From: Paraburkholderia fungorum
Lineage (GTDB): Bacteria > Pseudomonadota > Gammaproteobacteria > Burkholderiales > Burkholderiaceae
Length of the DNA: 64,000 nucleotides
Direction: 5' to 3'
NCBI RefSeq assembly: GCF_003610895.1
Contig: NZ_MCAS01000024.1
Coordinates: forward strand, 39,508 to 103,507
Below the pieces are notes generated by a model that was not told the origin of the DNA, did no database searches, and worked only from the letters and a program-made list of their open reading frames with translations. Positions within the stretch are counted from its first letter, which is position 1. Every line of letters starts with the position of its first letter. A program made the translations under genes and the position numbers. Shown here in pieces: positions 8,763 through 17,167 of the stretch.

Positions 8763-9647
8763 ATGGCTGGAATGAAGGAAATTCGCGGCAAGATCAAGAG
8801 CGTGCAAAACACGCGCAAGATCACGAAAGCGATGGAGATGGTGGCCGCATCGAAGATGCGCCGCGCTCAGGAGCGCATGCGCGCTGCTCGCCCGTATGCC
8901 GACAAGGTCCGCGATATCGCTGCGCACATGAGCCGTGCGAACCCGGAGTATCGTCACCCGTTCATGGTGTCGAACGAAGGCGCGAAAGCGGCCGGCATCA
9001 TCCTCGTCACGACCGACAAGGGTTTGTGCGGTGGTATGAACACCAACGTGCTGCGTGCGTCGCTGCAGAAGTTCAAGGAACTGGAAGGCCAGGGCAAGAC
9101 GATCGAAGCAACTGCGATCGGCACCAAGGGTCTGGGTTTCCTGAACCGTCTGCGCGCCAAGGTTGTATCCAATGTCGTGCATCTGGGCGACACGCCGCAT
9201 CTGGAAAAGCTGATCGGCGCGGTGAAGGTGCAGCTCGACCTGTACTCGGAAGGCAAGGTTTCGGCGGTGTACCTCGCGTACACGCGCTTCGTCAACACGA
9301 TGAAGCAGGAGCCGGTGATCGAGCAACTGCTGCCGCTGTCGGCAGAGCAGTTCGAGCGCAAAGAAGAAGACGGCACGACGCCGAGCACGCAGTGGGACTA
9401 CATCTACGAGCCGGATGCGCAGGCAGTGGTGGACGAACTGCTGGTGCGCTATGTCGAAGCGCTGGTCTATCAGGCCGTTGCGGAAAACATGGCATCGGAG
9501 CAGTCGGCACGAATGGTCGCGATGAAGGCCGCTTCGGACAACGCGAAGACGGTCATCAACGAACTGCAGCTCGTGTACAACAAGAGCCGTCAGGCCGCGA
9601 TCACGAAAGAACTGTCGGAAATCGTCGGTGGCGCGGCGGCTGTCTGA
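8763..9647 (+). CDS. atpG: F1Fo ATP synthase subunit gamma
   Basis: 294 residues. The N-terminal MAGMKEIRGKIKSVQNTRKITKAMEMVAASKMRRAQ and the C-terminal SDNAKTVINELQLVYNKSRQAAITKELSEIVGGAAA are the two long helices of the rotating central shaft. The conserved GLCGGMNTNV lies at about residues 90-99. AAGGAGCAAGC precedes the ATG. Confidence 0.98.
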   Translation: MAGMKEIRGKIKSVQNTRKITKAMEMVAASKMRRAQERMRAARPYADKVRDIAAHMSRANPEYRHPFMVSNEGAKAAGIILVTTDKGLCGGMNTNVLRASLQKFKELEGQGKTIEATAIGTKGLGFLNRLRAKVVSNVVHLGDTPHLEKLIGAVKVQLDLYSEGKVSAVYLAYTRFVNTMKQEPVIEQLLPLSAEQFERKEEDGTTPSTQWDYIYEPDAQAVVDELLVRYVEALVYQAVAENMASEQSARMVAMKAASDNAKTVINELQLVYNKSRQAAITKELSEIVGGAAAV

Positions 9648-9762
9648 CCTTGACGGTCAGGCAAGCTGCTTCGTGTGCGCCTTGGTGGCGCACCCGGCTG
9701 GGCGCCCCCACCAAAACTGCGCCTTTGCGCGAGTGAAGAATTGAGTATCTAAAGGAAAAGCG

Positions 9763-11157
9763 ATGAGTACTACTGCTTTGGTAGAAGGCAAGATCGTACA
9801 GTGCATCGGCGCGGTGATCGACGTGGAATTCCCGCGTGACCACATGCCGAAGATTTACGACGCGCTCATTCTCGACGGTTCGGAACTGACCCTCGAAGTC
9901 CAGCAGCAGCTGGGCGACGGCGTCGTCCGTACCATCTGTCTGGGTGCCTCCGACGGTCTGCGCCGTGGTACGACGGTGAAGAACACCGGCAAGCCGATCA
10001 GCGTGCCGGTTGGCAAGCCGACCCTCGGCCGGATCATGGACGTGCTGGGTCGTCCGATCGACGAAGCCGGCCCGATCAACTCGGACGTGGTTCGCGGTAT
10101 TCACCAGAAGGCTCCGGCGTTCGACGAACTGTCGCCGTCGACGGAACTGCTCGAAACCGGCATCAAGGTTATCGACCTGATCTGCCCGTTCGCTAAGGGC
10201 GGTAAGGTTGGCCTGTTCGGTGGCGCCGGTGTGGGCAAGACCGTGAACATGATGGAACTGATCAACAACATCGCTAAGGAACACGGTGGTTATTCCGTGT
10301 TCGCAGGTGTTGGCGAGCGTACCCGTGAAGGGAACGACTTCTATCACGAAATGAAGGACTCGAACGTTCTCGACAAGGTCGCGCTGGTGTACGGCCAGAT
10401 GAACGAGCCGCCGGGCAACCGTCTGCGCGTCGCGCTGACCGGTTTGACGATGGCTGAGCACTTCCGTGACGAAGGTCTCGACGTGCTGTTCTTCGTCGAC
10501 AACATCTACCGTTTCACGCTGGCAGGCACGGAAGTGTCGGCACTGCTCGGCCGTATGCCGTCGGCAGTGGGCTATCAGCCGACGCTGGCTGAAGAAATGG
10601 GTAAGTTGCAAGAGCGTATTACGTCGACCAAGACTGGCTCGATCACGTCGGTGCAGGCCGTGTACGTCCCTGCGGATGACTTGACCGACCCGTCGCCGGC
10701 TACGACCTTCGGCCACCTGGACGCAACCGTCGTGTTGTCGCGTGACATCGCTTCGCTGGGTATCTACCCGGCAGTGGACCCGCTCGATTCGACCTCGCGT
10801 CAGATCGACCCGAACGTGATCGGCGAAGAGCACTACGCAATCACGCGCGGCGTGCAGCAAACGCTGCAGCGCTACAAGGAACTGCGCGACATTATCGCGA
10901 TTCTGGGCATGGACGAACTGGCTCCGGAAGACAAGCTCGCCGTTGCGCGCGCTCGTAAGATCCAGCGTTTCCTGTCGCAGCCGTTCCACGTCGCTGAAGT
11001 CTTCACGGGCTCGCCGGGCAAGTACGTGCCGCTGAAGGAAACGATCCGTGGCTTCAAGATGATCGTTGACGGCGAGTGCGACCATCTGCCGGAACAAGCG
11101 TTCTACATGGTCGGCACGATCGACGAAGCCTTCGAAAAGGCCAAGAAGATCCAGTAA
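9763..11157 (+). CDS. atpD: F1Fo ATP synthase subunit beta
   Basis: 464 residues, full length. The Walker A motif GGAGVGKT is at residues 153-160, followed by the catalytic region GERTREGNDFYHEM (about 184-197). It supplies the three catalytic sites of F1. AAGGAAAAGCG precedes the ATG. Confidence 0.98.
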   Translation: MSTTALVEGKIVQCIGAVIDVEFPRDHMPKIYDALILDGSELTLEVQQQLGDGVVRTICLGASDGLRRGTTVKNTGKPISVPVGKPTLGRIMDVLGRPIDEAGPINSDVVRGIHQKAPAFDELSPSTELLETGIKVIDLICPFAKGGKVGLFGGAGVGKTVNMMELINNIAKEHGGYSVFAGVGERTREGNDFYHEMKDSNVLDKVALVYGQMNEPPGNRLRVALTGLTMAEHFRDEGLDVLFFVDNIYRFTLAGTEVSALLGRMPSAVGYQPTLAEEMGKLQERITSTKTGSITSVQAVYVPADDLTDPSPATTFGHLDATVVLSRDIASLGIYPAVDPLDSTSRQIDPNVIGEEHYAITRGVQQTLQRYKELRDIIAILGMDELAPEDKLAVARARKIQRFLSQPFHVAEVFTGSPGKYVPLKETIRGFKMIVDGECDHLPEQAFYMVGTIDEAFEKAKKIQ

Positions 11158-11271
11158 AGGTCGGGTGTAACGAAGCGGGCGCCAGGCTCGCGTGTCCTGG
11201 TACTCAAGTGGTATCGGAACGCAAAACCGGCGCCTCTTATTACGCTCCACCCCGCCTTGCATGGGACGGGA

Positions 11272-11291
11272 GTTAGCGCTGAAGCGCTAAC
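11272..11291 (+). repeat. inverted repeat in the atpD-atpC gap
   Basis: GTTAGCGCT and AGCGCTAAC form a perfect 9-bp inverted repeat separated by 2 bp, 23 bp before the atpC start. There is no T-run, so it is not an intrinsic terminator. In RNA it could fold near the atpC ribosome site and tune translation or processing; that role is an inference. Confidence 0.5.
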
Positions 11292-11313
11292 TCTGATCGC
11301 CACAGGAGTCGAT

Positions 11314-11739
11314 ATGGCAACCATTAAAGTAGACGTCGTCAGCGCGGAAGAGCAGATCTTCTCGGGCCAGGCGAAGTTCGTCGCGCTGCCGGGCGAAGCG
11401 GGTGAACTCGGCATTCTGCCGGGCCACACGCCGCTCATCACGCGGATTCGTCCGGGTGCGGTGCGCATCGAAGCTGAAAACGGCGAAGAAGAGTTTGTGT
11501 TCGTCGCCGGTGGCATTCTCGAAATTCAGCCTGGCGCTGTGACGGTTCTCGCCGACACCGCGATCCGTGGCAAGGATCTCGACGAAGCCAAAGCTGAAGA
11601 TGCACGCAAGCGCGCGGAAGAAGCGCTGCAGAACACGGGCTCGAACCTCGAATACGCCACTGCGCAAGCGGAATTGGCGTACGCGACGGCTCAGCTCGCT
11701 GCGATTCAGCGTCTGCGTAAGCTGCGCGGCCAGAGCTAA
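11314..11739 (+). CDS. atpC: F1Fo ATP synthase subunit epsilon
   Basis: 141 residues. The N-terminal beta-sandwich begins MATIKVDVVSAEEQIFSGQA and contains LPGEAGELGILPGHTPLIT. The C-terminal half is the two-helix regulatory domain that can inhibit ATP hydrolysis. The start at 11314 is preceded by AGGAG (11304-11308); an in-frame ATG at 11257 would add 19 non-family residues through the inverted repeat. It is the last gene of the operon, and an intrinsic terminator follows at 11758. Confidence 0.97.
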   Translation: MATIKVDVVSAEEQIFSGQAKFVALPGEAGELGILPGHTPLITRIRPGAVRIEAENGEEEFVFVAGGILEIQPGAVTVLADTAIRGKDLDEAKAEDARKRAEEALQNTGSNLEYATAQAELAYATAQLAAIQRLRKLRGQS

Positions 11740-11757
11740 GCAACACGTATCAGAGAG

Positions 11758-11785
11758 AAAGCAGCCCTCGTGGCTGCTTTTTTTT
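11758..11785 (+). terminator. intrinsic terminator of the atp operon
   Basis: The stem AGCAGCC/GGCTGCT with loop CTCGT is followed by eight T residues, about 20 bp after the atpC stop. Confidence 0.92.
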
Positions 11786-11979
11786 GACCAGCACTTGACG
11801 TTTACGGAAAGGTCAGCAAAATCACTGGTTCAGACTGCAAGCATTGAGCAGCCGTCTCAGCTACGGCCACCGCAGAGGGCGGGTAACACTTGATGCCGGA
11901 CGGACATACGCCGGTGGCACAATCGGTTTCAAATTCATTTCAATAGACTGGGCGAGCTTCCGCTCACGGAGACAACACC

Positions 11980-13710
11980 ATGGCAACGCACATGTCAGGC
12001 GTAGGAGCACTCATCGAACCCAAAGACAATCTGTCTTATGTCCGCGGGTCGACCGAGATCCCGTTGAGTGAGGCGCCGCTCGGCCAGTTTCTGCGCGACA
12101 CCGCCGCGCGCTTTCCTGACCGTCCGGCCGTGGTATTTCGTGAGCAGCGCATTCGCTGGACGTGGCGGGAGTTCGCCGAAGAGATCGACGTGCTGGCGTC
12201 CGGACTCCTCGCGCTAGGGATTGCGAAGGGCGACCGGGTGGGCATCTGGTCGCCGAACCGTGTGGAATGGCTGCTCACGCAGTTCGCTACCGCGCGCATC
12301 GGCGCCGTGCTGGTCAACATCAATCCGGCTTACCGGCTCGCGGAGCTCGAGTATGCATTGAACAAAGTCGGTTGCAAGGCGATCATCGCGGCCGAACGCT
12401 TCAAGACGTCGATGTACCTCGAGATGCTGCAGGAGCTCGCGCCGGAACTGGCGACGCAAAAGCCGGGTGAACTGCGCGCCGCTCGCCTGCCGGCGTTGCG
12501 CTACGTGATTCGCATGTGCGACACGGAAACGCCAGGCATGCTGACCTTCTCCGACGTGATCGAGCAGGGCCGCGCCACACTCGACGTCGCGAAGCTCGAC
12601 GCCATCGGCGCAACGCTGTCCTGTCACGAACCGATCAACATTCAGTTCACCAGCGGCACGACAGGCAATCCGAAGGGCGCGACGCTGACGCATAGCAATG
12701 TCGTCAATAATGCGCGCTATATCGCAATGGCGATGCGACTAACGGAGCAGGACGGTCTGTGCATTCCCGTTCCGCTTTATCACTGTTTCGGCATGGTGCT
12801 GGCGGTACTGGCGTGCGTATCGGTCGGCGCGAACATGGTGTTCCCGGGTGAGGGATTCGACCCGGCTGCAACGCTCGCGGCGGTCGCTGAAGAACAGTGC
12901 ACCGCGCTGCACGGCGTGCCGACCATGTTCATCGCCGAACTCGATCATCCGGACTTCGCCACTTACGACTTCTCGCGTCTGCGCACGGGCATTATGGCGG
13001 GCTCGCCGTGTCCGATCGAAACCATGAAGAAGGTTGTCGCGCGCATGCACCTCAGCGAGATCACGATCGCCTATGGCATGACGGAGACGAGCCCGGTGTC
13101 CTTCCAGAGTTCGACCACCGACCCGCTCGACAAACGCACCACGACGGTCGGCCGTATCCAGCCGCATCTGGAAGTGAAGATCGTCGATCCGCTCGGCAAT
13201 ATCGTGCCCGTAGGGGAAACAGGCGAACTGTGCACCAAAGGTTATTCGGTCATGCAAGGTTACTGGGCAGACGAGGCGAGGACGCGGGAAAGCATCGTGG
13301 ACGGTTGGATGCATACCGGCGATCTGGCGACGCTCGATGCCGACGGCTACTGCAACATCGTTGGCCGTCTGAAGGACATGCTGATTCGCGGTGGCGAAAA
13401 CATCTATCCGCGTGAGATTGAAGAGTTTCTGTTCCGCCATCCGAAGATCCAGAGCGTGCAGGTGTTTGGCGTGCCCGACAAGAAATACGGCGAGGAAGTG
13501 TGCGCGTGGATCGTATTGCGCTCAGGCGAGCAGGCCACACCTGAAGAAATCCAGCAGTTCTGCCAGGGCCAGATTGCTCACTACAAGGTGCCGAAGTACA
13601 TCCGCTTCGTTGACGAATTACCCATGACGGTAACGGGCAAAATTCAGAAGTTCGTCATGCGTGAACGGATGATCAGCGAATTGAAGATTCAGGAAGACAA
13701 GACGGCCTGA
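11980..13710 (+). CDS. AMP-binding acyl-CoA synthetase (medium/long-chain fatty acid-CoA ligase type)
   Basis: 576 residues of the ANL superfamily. The P-loop FTSGTTGNPKG is at residues 223-233. Further on are YGMTETSPVS, the hinge region GRLKDMLIRGGENIYPREIEEF and the C-terminal lysine context MTVTGKIQKF, whose lysine normally catalyses adenylation. The family activates a carboxylic acid to an acyl-AMP and then an acyl-CoA. The start ATG at 11980 follows CGGAGAC. It stands alone between the atp terminator and a gap, so context does not define the substrate; fatty acids are the likeliest by resemblance to FadD-like enzymes. Confidence 0.88.
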   Translation: MATHMSGVGALIEPKDNLSYVRGSTEIPLSEAPLGQFLRDTAARFPDRPAVVFREQRIRWTWREFAEEIDVLASGLLALGIAKGDRVGIWSPNRVEWLLTQFATARIGAVLVNINPAYRLAELEYALNKVGCKAIIAAERFKTSMYLEMLQELAPELATQKPGELRAARLPALRYVIRMCDTETPGMLTFSDVIEQGRATLDVAKLDAIGATLSCHEPINIQFTSGTTGNPKGATLTHSNVVNNARYIAMAMRLTEQDGLCIPVPLYHCFGMVLAVLACVSVGANMVFPGEGFDPAATLAAVAEEQCTALHGVPTMFIAELDHPDFATYDFSRLRTGIMAGSPCPIETMKKVVARMHLSEITIAYGMTETSPVSFQSSTTDPLDKRTTTVGRIQPHLEVKIVDPLGNIVPVGETGELCTKGYSVMQGYWADEARTRESIVDGWMHTGDLATLDADGYCNIVGRLKDMLIRGGENIYPREIEEFLFRHPKIQSVQVFGVPDKKYGEEVCAWIVLRSGEQATPEEIQQFCQGQIAHYKVPKYIRFVDELPMTVTGKIQKFVMRERMISELKIQEDKTA

Positions 13711-13872
13711 TAGGCGGGCATGCGGGTTCGGCGCCGCGCGAAGATACGCGCGGCGCCGGCCGACATTTTGAGGAAAACCGTTTGCGGAGAAAGAGGCCGC
13801 GAGCGGAAAACCGCCGGGCTGGGACATCGCCAAATCGTCCCGTCAACCAGCTCGCAAACGTTTGACCAGACG

Positions 13873-13898
13873 AAAAAAAAGCGGGCCTGGAGCCCGCT
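13873..13898 (-). terminator. intrinsic terminator reading leftward, with no clear gene behind it
   Basis: On the minus strand the hairpin AGCGGGC/GCCCGCT is followed by eight T residues. On the plus strand the U-tract side is on the wrong flank, so it does not terminate the acyl-CoA synthetase gene efficiently. The nearest minus-strand gene, at 14587, ends about 690 bp away. Confidence 0.75.
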
Positions 13899-13988
13899 AA
13901 AAACCACACGCTACGGGGTTAGCGCGAGGAGACCAAAGATGGAACCAACTGAGACGACGACCCTGCGTCGACTACGGCCCCAGCAGGG

Positions 13989-14153
13989 ATGCCCCTTCAC
14001 AGGGCTTCGGCATACGCCGACCGGCAAGTGCATCGTATCCGCTCACACCACGCACCCAGCCACATCCGTGTTGAAACCGTTGAGGGCATTGTGGGCGAAT
14101 TAACCTACCAGCGCGGTAACAAAGTGTTTCAGGTTGTAACGCCCGCCAGATAA
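13989..14153 (+). CDS. possible small protein, 54 residues, function unknown
   Basis: Reads from an ATG preceded by GCAGGG to TAA at 14151-14153. The C-terminal half (IRVETVEGIVGELTYQRGNK... VFQVVTPAR) alternates hydrophobic and charged residues like a genuine beta-rich protein, unlike the shadows around it. The upstream frame is closed by a TGA about 40 bp before. A second short frame (13939-14103, 54 codons) overlaps it in another phase and has the better ribosome site (GAGGAG, 13926-13931), so this could be a frameshifted remnant of one gene. I do not recognise the family. Confidence 0.35.
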   Translation: MPLHRASAYADRQVHRIRSHHAPSHIRVETVEGIVGELTYQRGNKVFQVVTPAR

Positions 14154-14586
14154 GGCGCTGCAGGACTTATTTCCAATTTGGCGTGTTTTAAACGTAATTT
14201 TTACCGATGACAATTGCGCAATTTCATACGCCTGATTGATGCTACTCGCGACGCATATCGCGGCGTAATCCATTCAGTTGATTCCGCATGAAATAGTTGC
14301 ATGCTCAACTTTTTCGGGACGAATCGGCTGTAATACAGGTGGTTTTCCGGCGTTACGAAGTCCGTTTGCTCTCGGACAATCGCGCACGCTGCGCTGCAAT
14401 ATTTCATGCGCGCTGGAAAGACGTGCAGGAGGCCGGTGCGCCGGCCCCTGTTCAAGCGGATTGTTCGAGTTTTGTTTAACACGCCGAAGGCTGGTTACAC
14501 GATTGTGTCAGCCATGCGGACCTATTAATCGATCAATGCGACTAGCTTTTCCGAATGAGCGGGACGCAGAGTGCATCCCACTCCGG
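14154..14586. other. intergenic region without recognised genes
   Basis: About 430 bp between the small frame and the pheC-like gene. It is more A+T-rich than its surroundings. Only short, unconvincing frames are present. A minus-strand terminator lies to its left at 13873, so a minus-strand untranslated transcript or small RNA in this stretch is possible. Confidence 0.4.
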
Positions 14587-15384
14587 CTATTTCAGCCATT
14601 TGTCCGAGATTGCCTGATATTCGCCGGTCGCTCGCGCAAGATGCAGCCATTGATCGACATATTGCTGGAACGTCACATCGCCGCGCGGCAGCAACCACGC
14701 CTTCTCGCCGTACTGGAAAGGCTTGTCCGGATGCACCGAGCAAAGGCCCGGATTCAGCTTTTGCTGCAGCAAGGTTTCCGATGCGTCCGTCACCATGACG
14801 TCGGCCTTGCCCGCGAGGATCTGTTTAAAAATCGTCACATTGTCTGGATAGACGGTCAGGTTTGCATGCGGGAAATACTGCTTCGCGAAACGCTCGTTGG
14901 TTCCGCCCGGATTGACGATCACGCGGGTCGCCGGCTGGTCGATCTGCGCTACCGTCTGGTACTTGCTCACGTCGTCGCACCGGACAATCGGCGTTTTGCC
15001 GTCGATCATGTACGCCTGCGTGAAAAACGCGCGCTTCTGGCGCTCGAGCGTCGGCGAAACACCGCCCACGCCGATGTCGCATTTGGCGACGAAGTCGTTC
15101 ATCAGGTTCGACCAGGACGTCTTGACGAATTCCGCCTTCACGCCAAGCGATTTGGCGAGTGACTCGGCCATGTCGATATCGATGCCTTCGAACTGACCGT
15201 CTGCCTTGTAAAACGAGTACGGCTTGTAGTCCCCGGTCGTACAGGCGCGTAGCGTGCCGCGCGCGAGGATTTCGTCGAGCCGGGAGGGTGCCGCTGCGGT
15301 GGTGCTGGTCTGTGCCTGCGCCGCGCCTGCGTGCATCAAAACACCGGTCAAAACGCCGAGCAGTGCGAGTGCTGCCTTGTTCAT
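14587..15384 (-). CDS. periplasmic PheC-type cyclohexadienyl dehydratase / amino-acid-binding protein
   Basis: 265 residues. Signal peptide MNKAALALLGVLTGVLMHAGAAQAQ, then a bacterial type 3 solute-binding fold. Segments such as TGDYKPYSF, TSWSNLMNDF, DGKTPIVRC, IVNPGGTNERFAKQYFP, HANLTVYPDNVTIFKQIL and VDQWLHLARATGEYQ closely follow the Pseudomonas PheC pattern. The Glu of TDASETLLQQ aligns with the general-acid Glu of PheC (TDAIEARLQ). PheC converts prephenate or arogenate to phenylpyruvate or phenylalanine in the periplasm. No permease or ATPase genes flank it, which favours an enzyme over a transport receptor. The start at 15384 follows AAGGAGACTCG; a longer in-frame start would lack a signal peptide at its N-terminus. 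Confidence 0.75.
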   Translation of the reverse strand: MNKAALALLGVLTGVLMHAGAAQAQTSTTAAAPSRLDEILARGTLRACTTGDYKPYSFYKADGQFEGIDIDMAESLAKSLGVKAEFVKTSWSNLMNDFVAKCDIGVGGVSPTLERQKRAFFTQAYMIDGKTPIVRCDDVSKYQTVAQIDQPATRVIVNPGGTNERFAKQYFPHANLTVYPDNVTIFKQILAGKADVMVTDASETLLQQKLNPGLCSVHPDKPFQYGEKAWLLPRGDVTFQQYVDQWLHLARATGEYQAISDKWLK

Positions 15385-15602
15385 CGAGTCTCCTTGGTTG
15401 CGCGTAATTGTTTGGTAAGGCCGTCGGATGATAGCCCGGCAATTTATGCTTGAACATTGGCCGTTCAGCCAGGTCATGGCGCCGCACCCGGCGGCGAATC
15501 CGTCGGACGCAATCACGGTGCGTGAGCGTTATTGCCTGCATCAAGCACGATAGGGCGAGCCGGGTCCGGTAAAATGCCCCTTTGCCTTCGGTTGTACGCA
15601 AC

Positions 15603-16703
15603 GTGGCCCATAAACTCCTGAACGACACTTTCCTGCGCGCGCTGCTGCGCCAGCCGACCGACTACACGCCGATCTGGCTGATGCGGCAGGCTGGCCGCTA
15701 TCTGCCGGAATACAACGCCACACGGGCTCGTGCGGGCAGTTTCCTCGGTCTGGCGAAGAATCCGGCCTATGCAACCGAGGTGACGTTGCAGCCGCTCGAG
15801 CGCTATCCGCTCGACGCCGCGATCCTGTTCTCCGACATCCTGACGGTGCCGGACGCCATGGGCCTCGGTCTTGAATTCGTCACGGGCGAGGGGCCGAAAT
15901 TCGCCCGGCCGGTGCGTACCGAAGACGACGTGGCACGCCTCGCCGTGCCGGATATCGACGCCACGCTGCGTTACGTGACCGACGCGGTGCGCGAAATTCG
16001 CACCGCGCTCACCGACGCGCAAGGCCGCCAGCGTGTGCCATTGATCGGATTTTCCGGCAGCCCGTGGACTCTCGCGTGCTACATGGTCGAAGGTGGCGGA
16101 TCGGCGGATTTCCGTACCGTCAAATCAATGTTGTACGCGCGGCCGGACCTGATGCACCGTATTCTCGACATCAACGCGAAGTCGGTTGCGGCGTATCTGA
16201 ACGCGCAGATCGAAGCCGGCGCGCAAGCCGTGATGATTTTCGACACGTGGGGCGGGGCGCTTGCAGACGGCGTCTACCAGCGCTTCTCGCTGCAGTACAT
16301 CCAGCAGGTCGTGAGCCAGTTGAAGCGCGATCACGACGGCGAAAAAGTGCCGGTGATCACCTTCACGAAGGGCGGGGGCTTGTGGCTCGACGAGATCGCC
16401 AATACTGGCGTGGACGCGGTCGGTCTCGACTGGACCGTGAACCTGAGCCGGGCCCGCGAGCGCGTCGGGAGCAAGGTGGCGCTGCAAGGCAATATCGACC
16501 CCTCGGTGCTGTTTGCGCCGCCGGCTTCGATTCGCATGGAGGCGCGCGCGGTGCTCGACAGTTTCGGCAATCATCCTGGCCACGTTTTCAATCTCGGCCA
16601 CGGCATTTCGCAGTTCACGCCGCCGGAGAATGTCGCCGAACTCGTAGATGAAGTCCATCGTCATAGCCGCGCGATTCGCAGCGGCGCACATGCACCAATC
16701 TGA
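15603..16703 (+). CDS. hemE: uroporphyrinogen decarboxylase
   Basis: 366 residues. HemE removes four carboxyl groups from uroporphyrinogen III to give coproporphyrinogen III in haem synthesis. The N-terminal signature PIWLMRQAGRYLPEY carries the substrate-contacting arginines, and the DAAILFSDIL segment holds the catalytic aspartate. GFSGSPWTLACYMVEGGGS follows. The GTG at 15603 (reading VAHKLLNDTFLRALLRQ) is chosen because homologues begin with (M)AHKLLND; upstream codons from an ATG at 15582 are not conserved in type. Confidence 0.96.
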   Translation: MAHKLLNDTFLRALLRQPTDYTPIWLMRQAGRYLPEYNATRARAGSFLGLAKNPAYATEVTLQPLERYPLDAAILFSDILTVPDAMGLGLEFVTGEGPKFARPVRTEDDVARLAVPDIDATLRYVTDAVREIRTALTDAQGRQRVPLIGFSGSPWTLACYMVEGGGSADFRTVKSMLYARPDLMHRILDINAKSVAAYLNAQIEAGAQAVMIFDTWGGALADGVYQRFSLQYIQQVVSQLKRDHDGEKVPVITFTKGGGLWLDEIANTGVDAVGLDWTVNLSRARERVGSKVALQGNIDPSVLFAPPASIRMEARAVLDSFGNHPGHVFNLGHGISQFTPPENVAELVDEVHRHSRAIRSGAHAPI

Positions 16704-16802
16704 CGCCGTAATCGTTGCCATTTTTGTTGCGACGCAGCGGACTGGGCTCTCGGCCTAAGGGAATATTTGTAGTGGGCGGGCCGTCAGATGGCGGTCCCAC
16801 GA

Positions 16803-16819
16803 AAGTCAAGACTTGACTT
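16803..16819. repeat. inverted repeat AAGTCAAG-A-CTTGACTT downstream of hemE
   Basis: Perfect 8-bp arms around a single A, 100 bp after the hemE stop. It lacks a T-run, so it reads more like an operator than a terminator. Role unknown. Confidence 0.5.
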
Positions 16820-17007
16820 ATGCACATTGATCACGCTGCGGCGCGGTAGAAGCTTTCGTCGTGCCCTGGCCCTTGCACATTGCGGGCGCGTTTGATCTAA
16901 GCCTTGTCTGGCAAGGGTTTCAGGGGTTCACTGCAAAATGTGTCAAATCCCACAGAAGGCCGCTGGGGCGCGGTTCCTGGCCCATCTGAACGAAGTTCTC
17001 AACAAAG

Positions 17008-17016
17008 TTATCCACA
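17008..17016 (+). promoter_or_regulatory. perfect DnaA box upstream of priA
   Basis: TTATCCACA matches the consensus DnaA box TTATNCACA exactly. It lies about 150 bp before the priA start. It is a single box, so it is not an origin by itself; it may allow DnaA control of priA or titrate DnaA. Confidence 0.6.
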
Positions 17017-17167
17017 GGCACACGGGCCGATTGCAATTGTTCAGCCGAATCCAAAACTTAGCGCGGAAATTGAAGTTTTACTTTAACTTCGATGGATTCG
17101 CCGTGTGCTCAGTGCGTGCTGTGACGCGGCGTCGTGTCGCATCCATTCACCTGATTCACCTCGCCGC

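Larger units (their letters stand above)
16704..17167. other. hemE-priA intergenic region
   Basis: About 460 bp without a supportable gene. It contains a 17-bp near-palindrome (16803-16819), a perfect DnaA box (17008-17016) and a short inverted repeat GAAGTT/AACTTC (17072-17090) shortly before priA. Confidence 0.6.

Noticed and set aside
6977..8824. 615-codon minus-strand frame over atpA
   Set aside because: Shadow of atpA; translation is Arg/His/Gln-rich with no recognisable motif.
14201..14482. 93-codon minus-strand frame downstream of the pheC-like gene
   Set aside because: No ribosome site and no family-like pattern; kept only as part of a possibly transcribed noncoding region.
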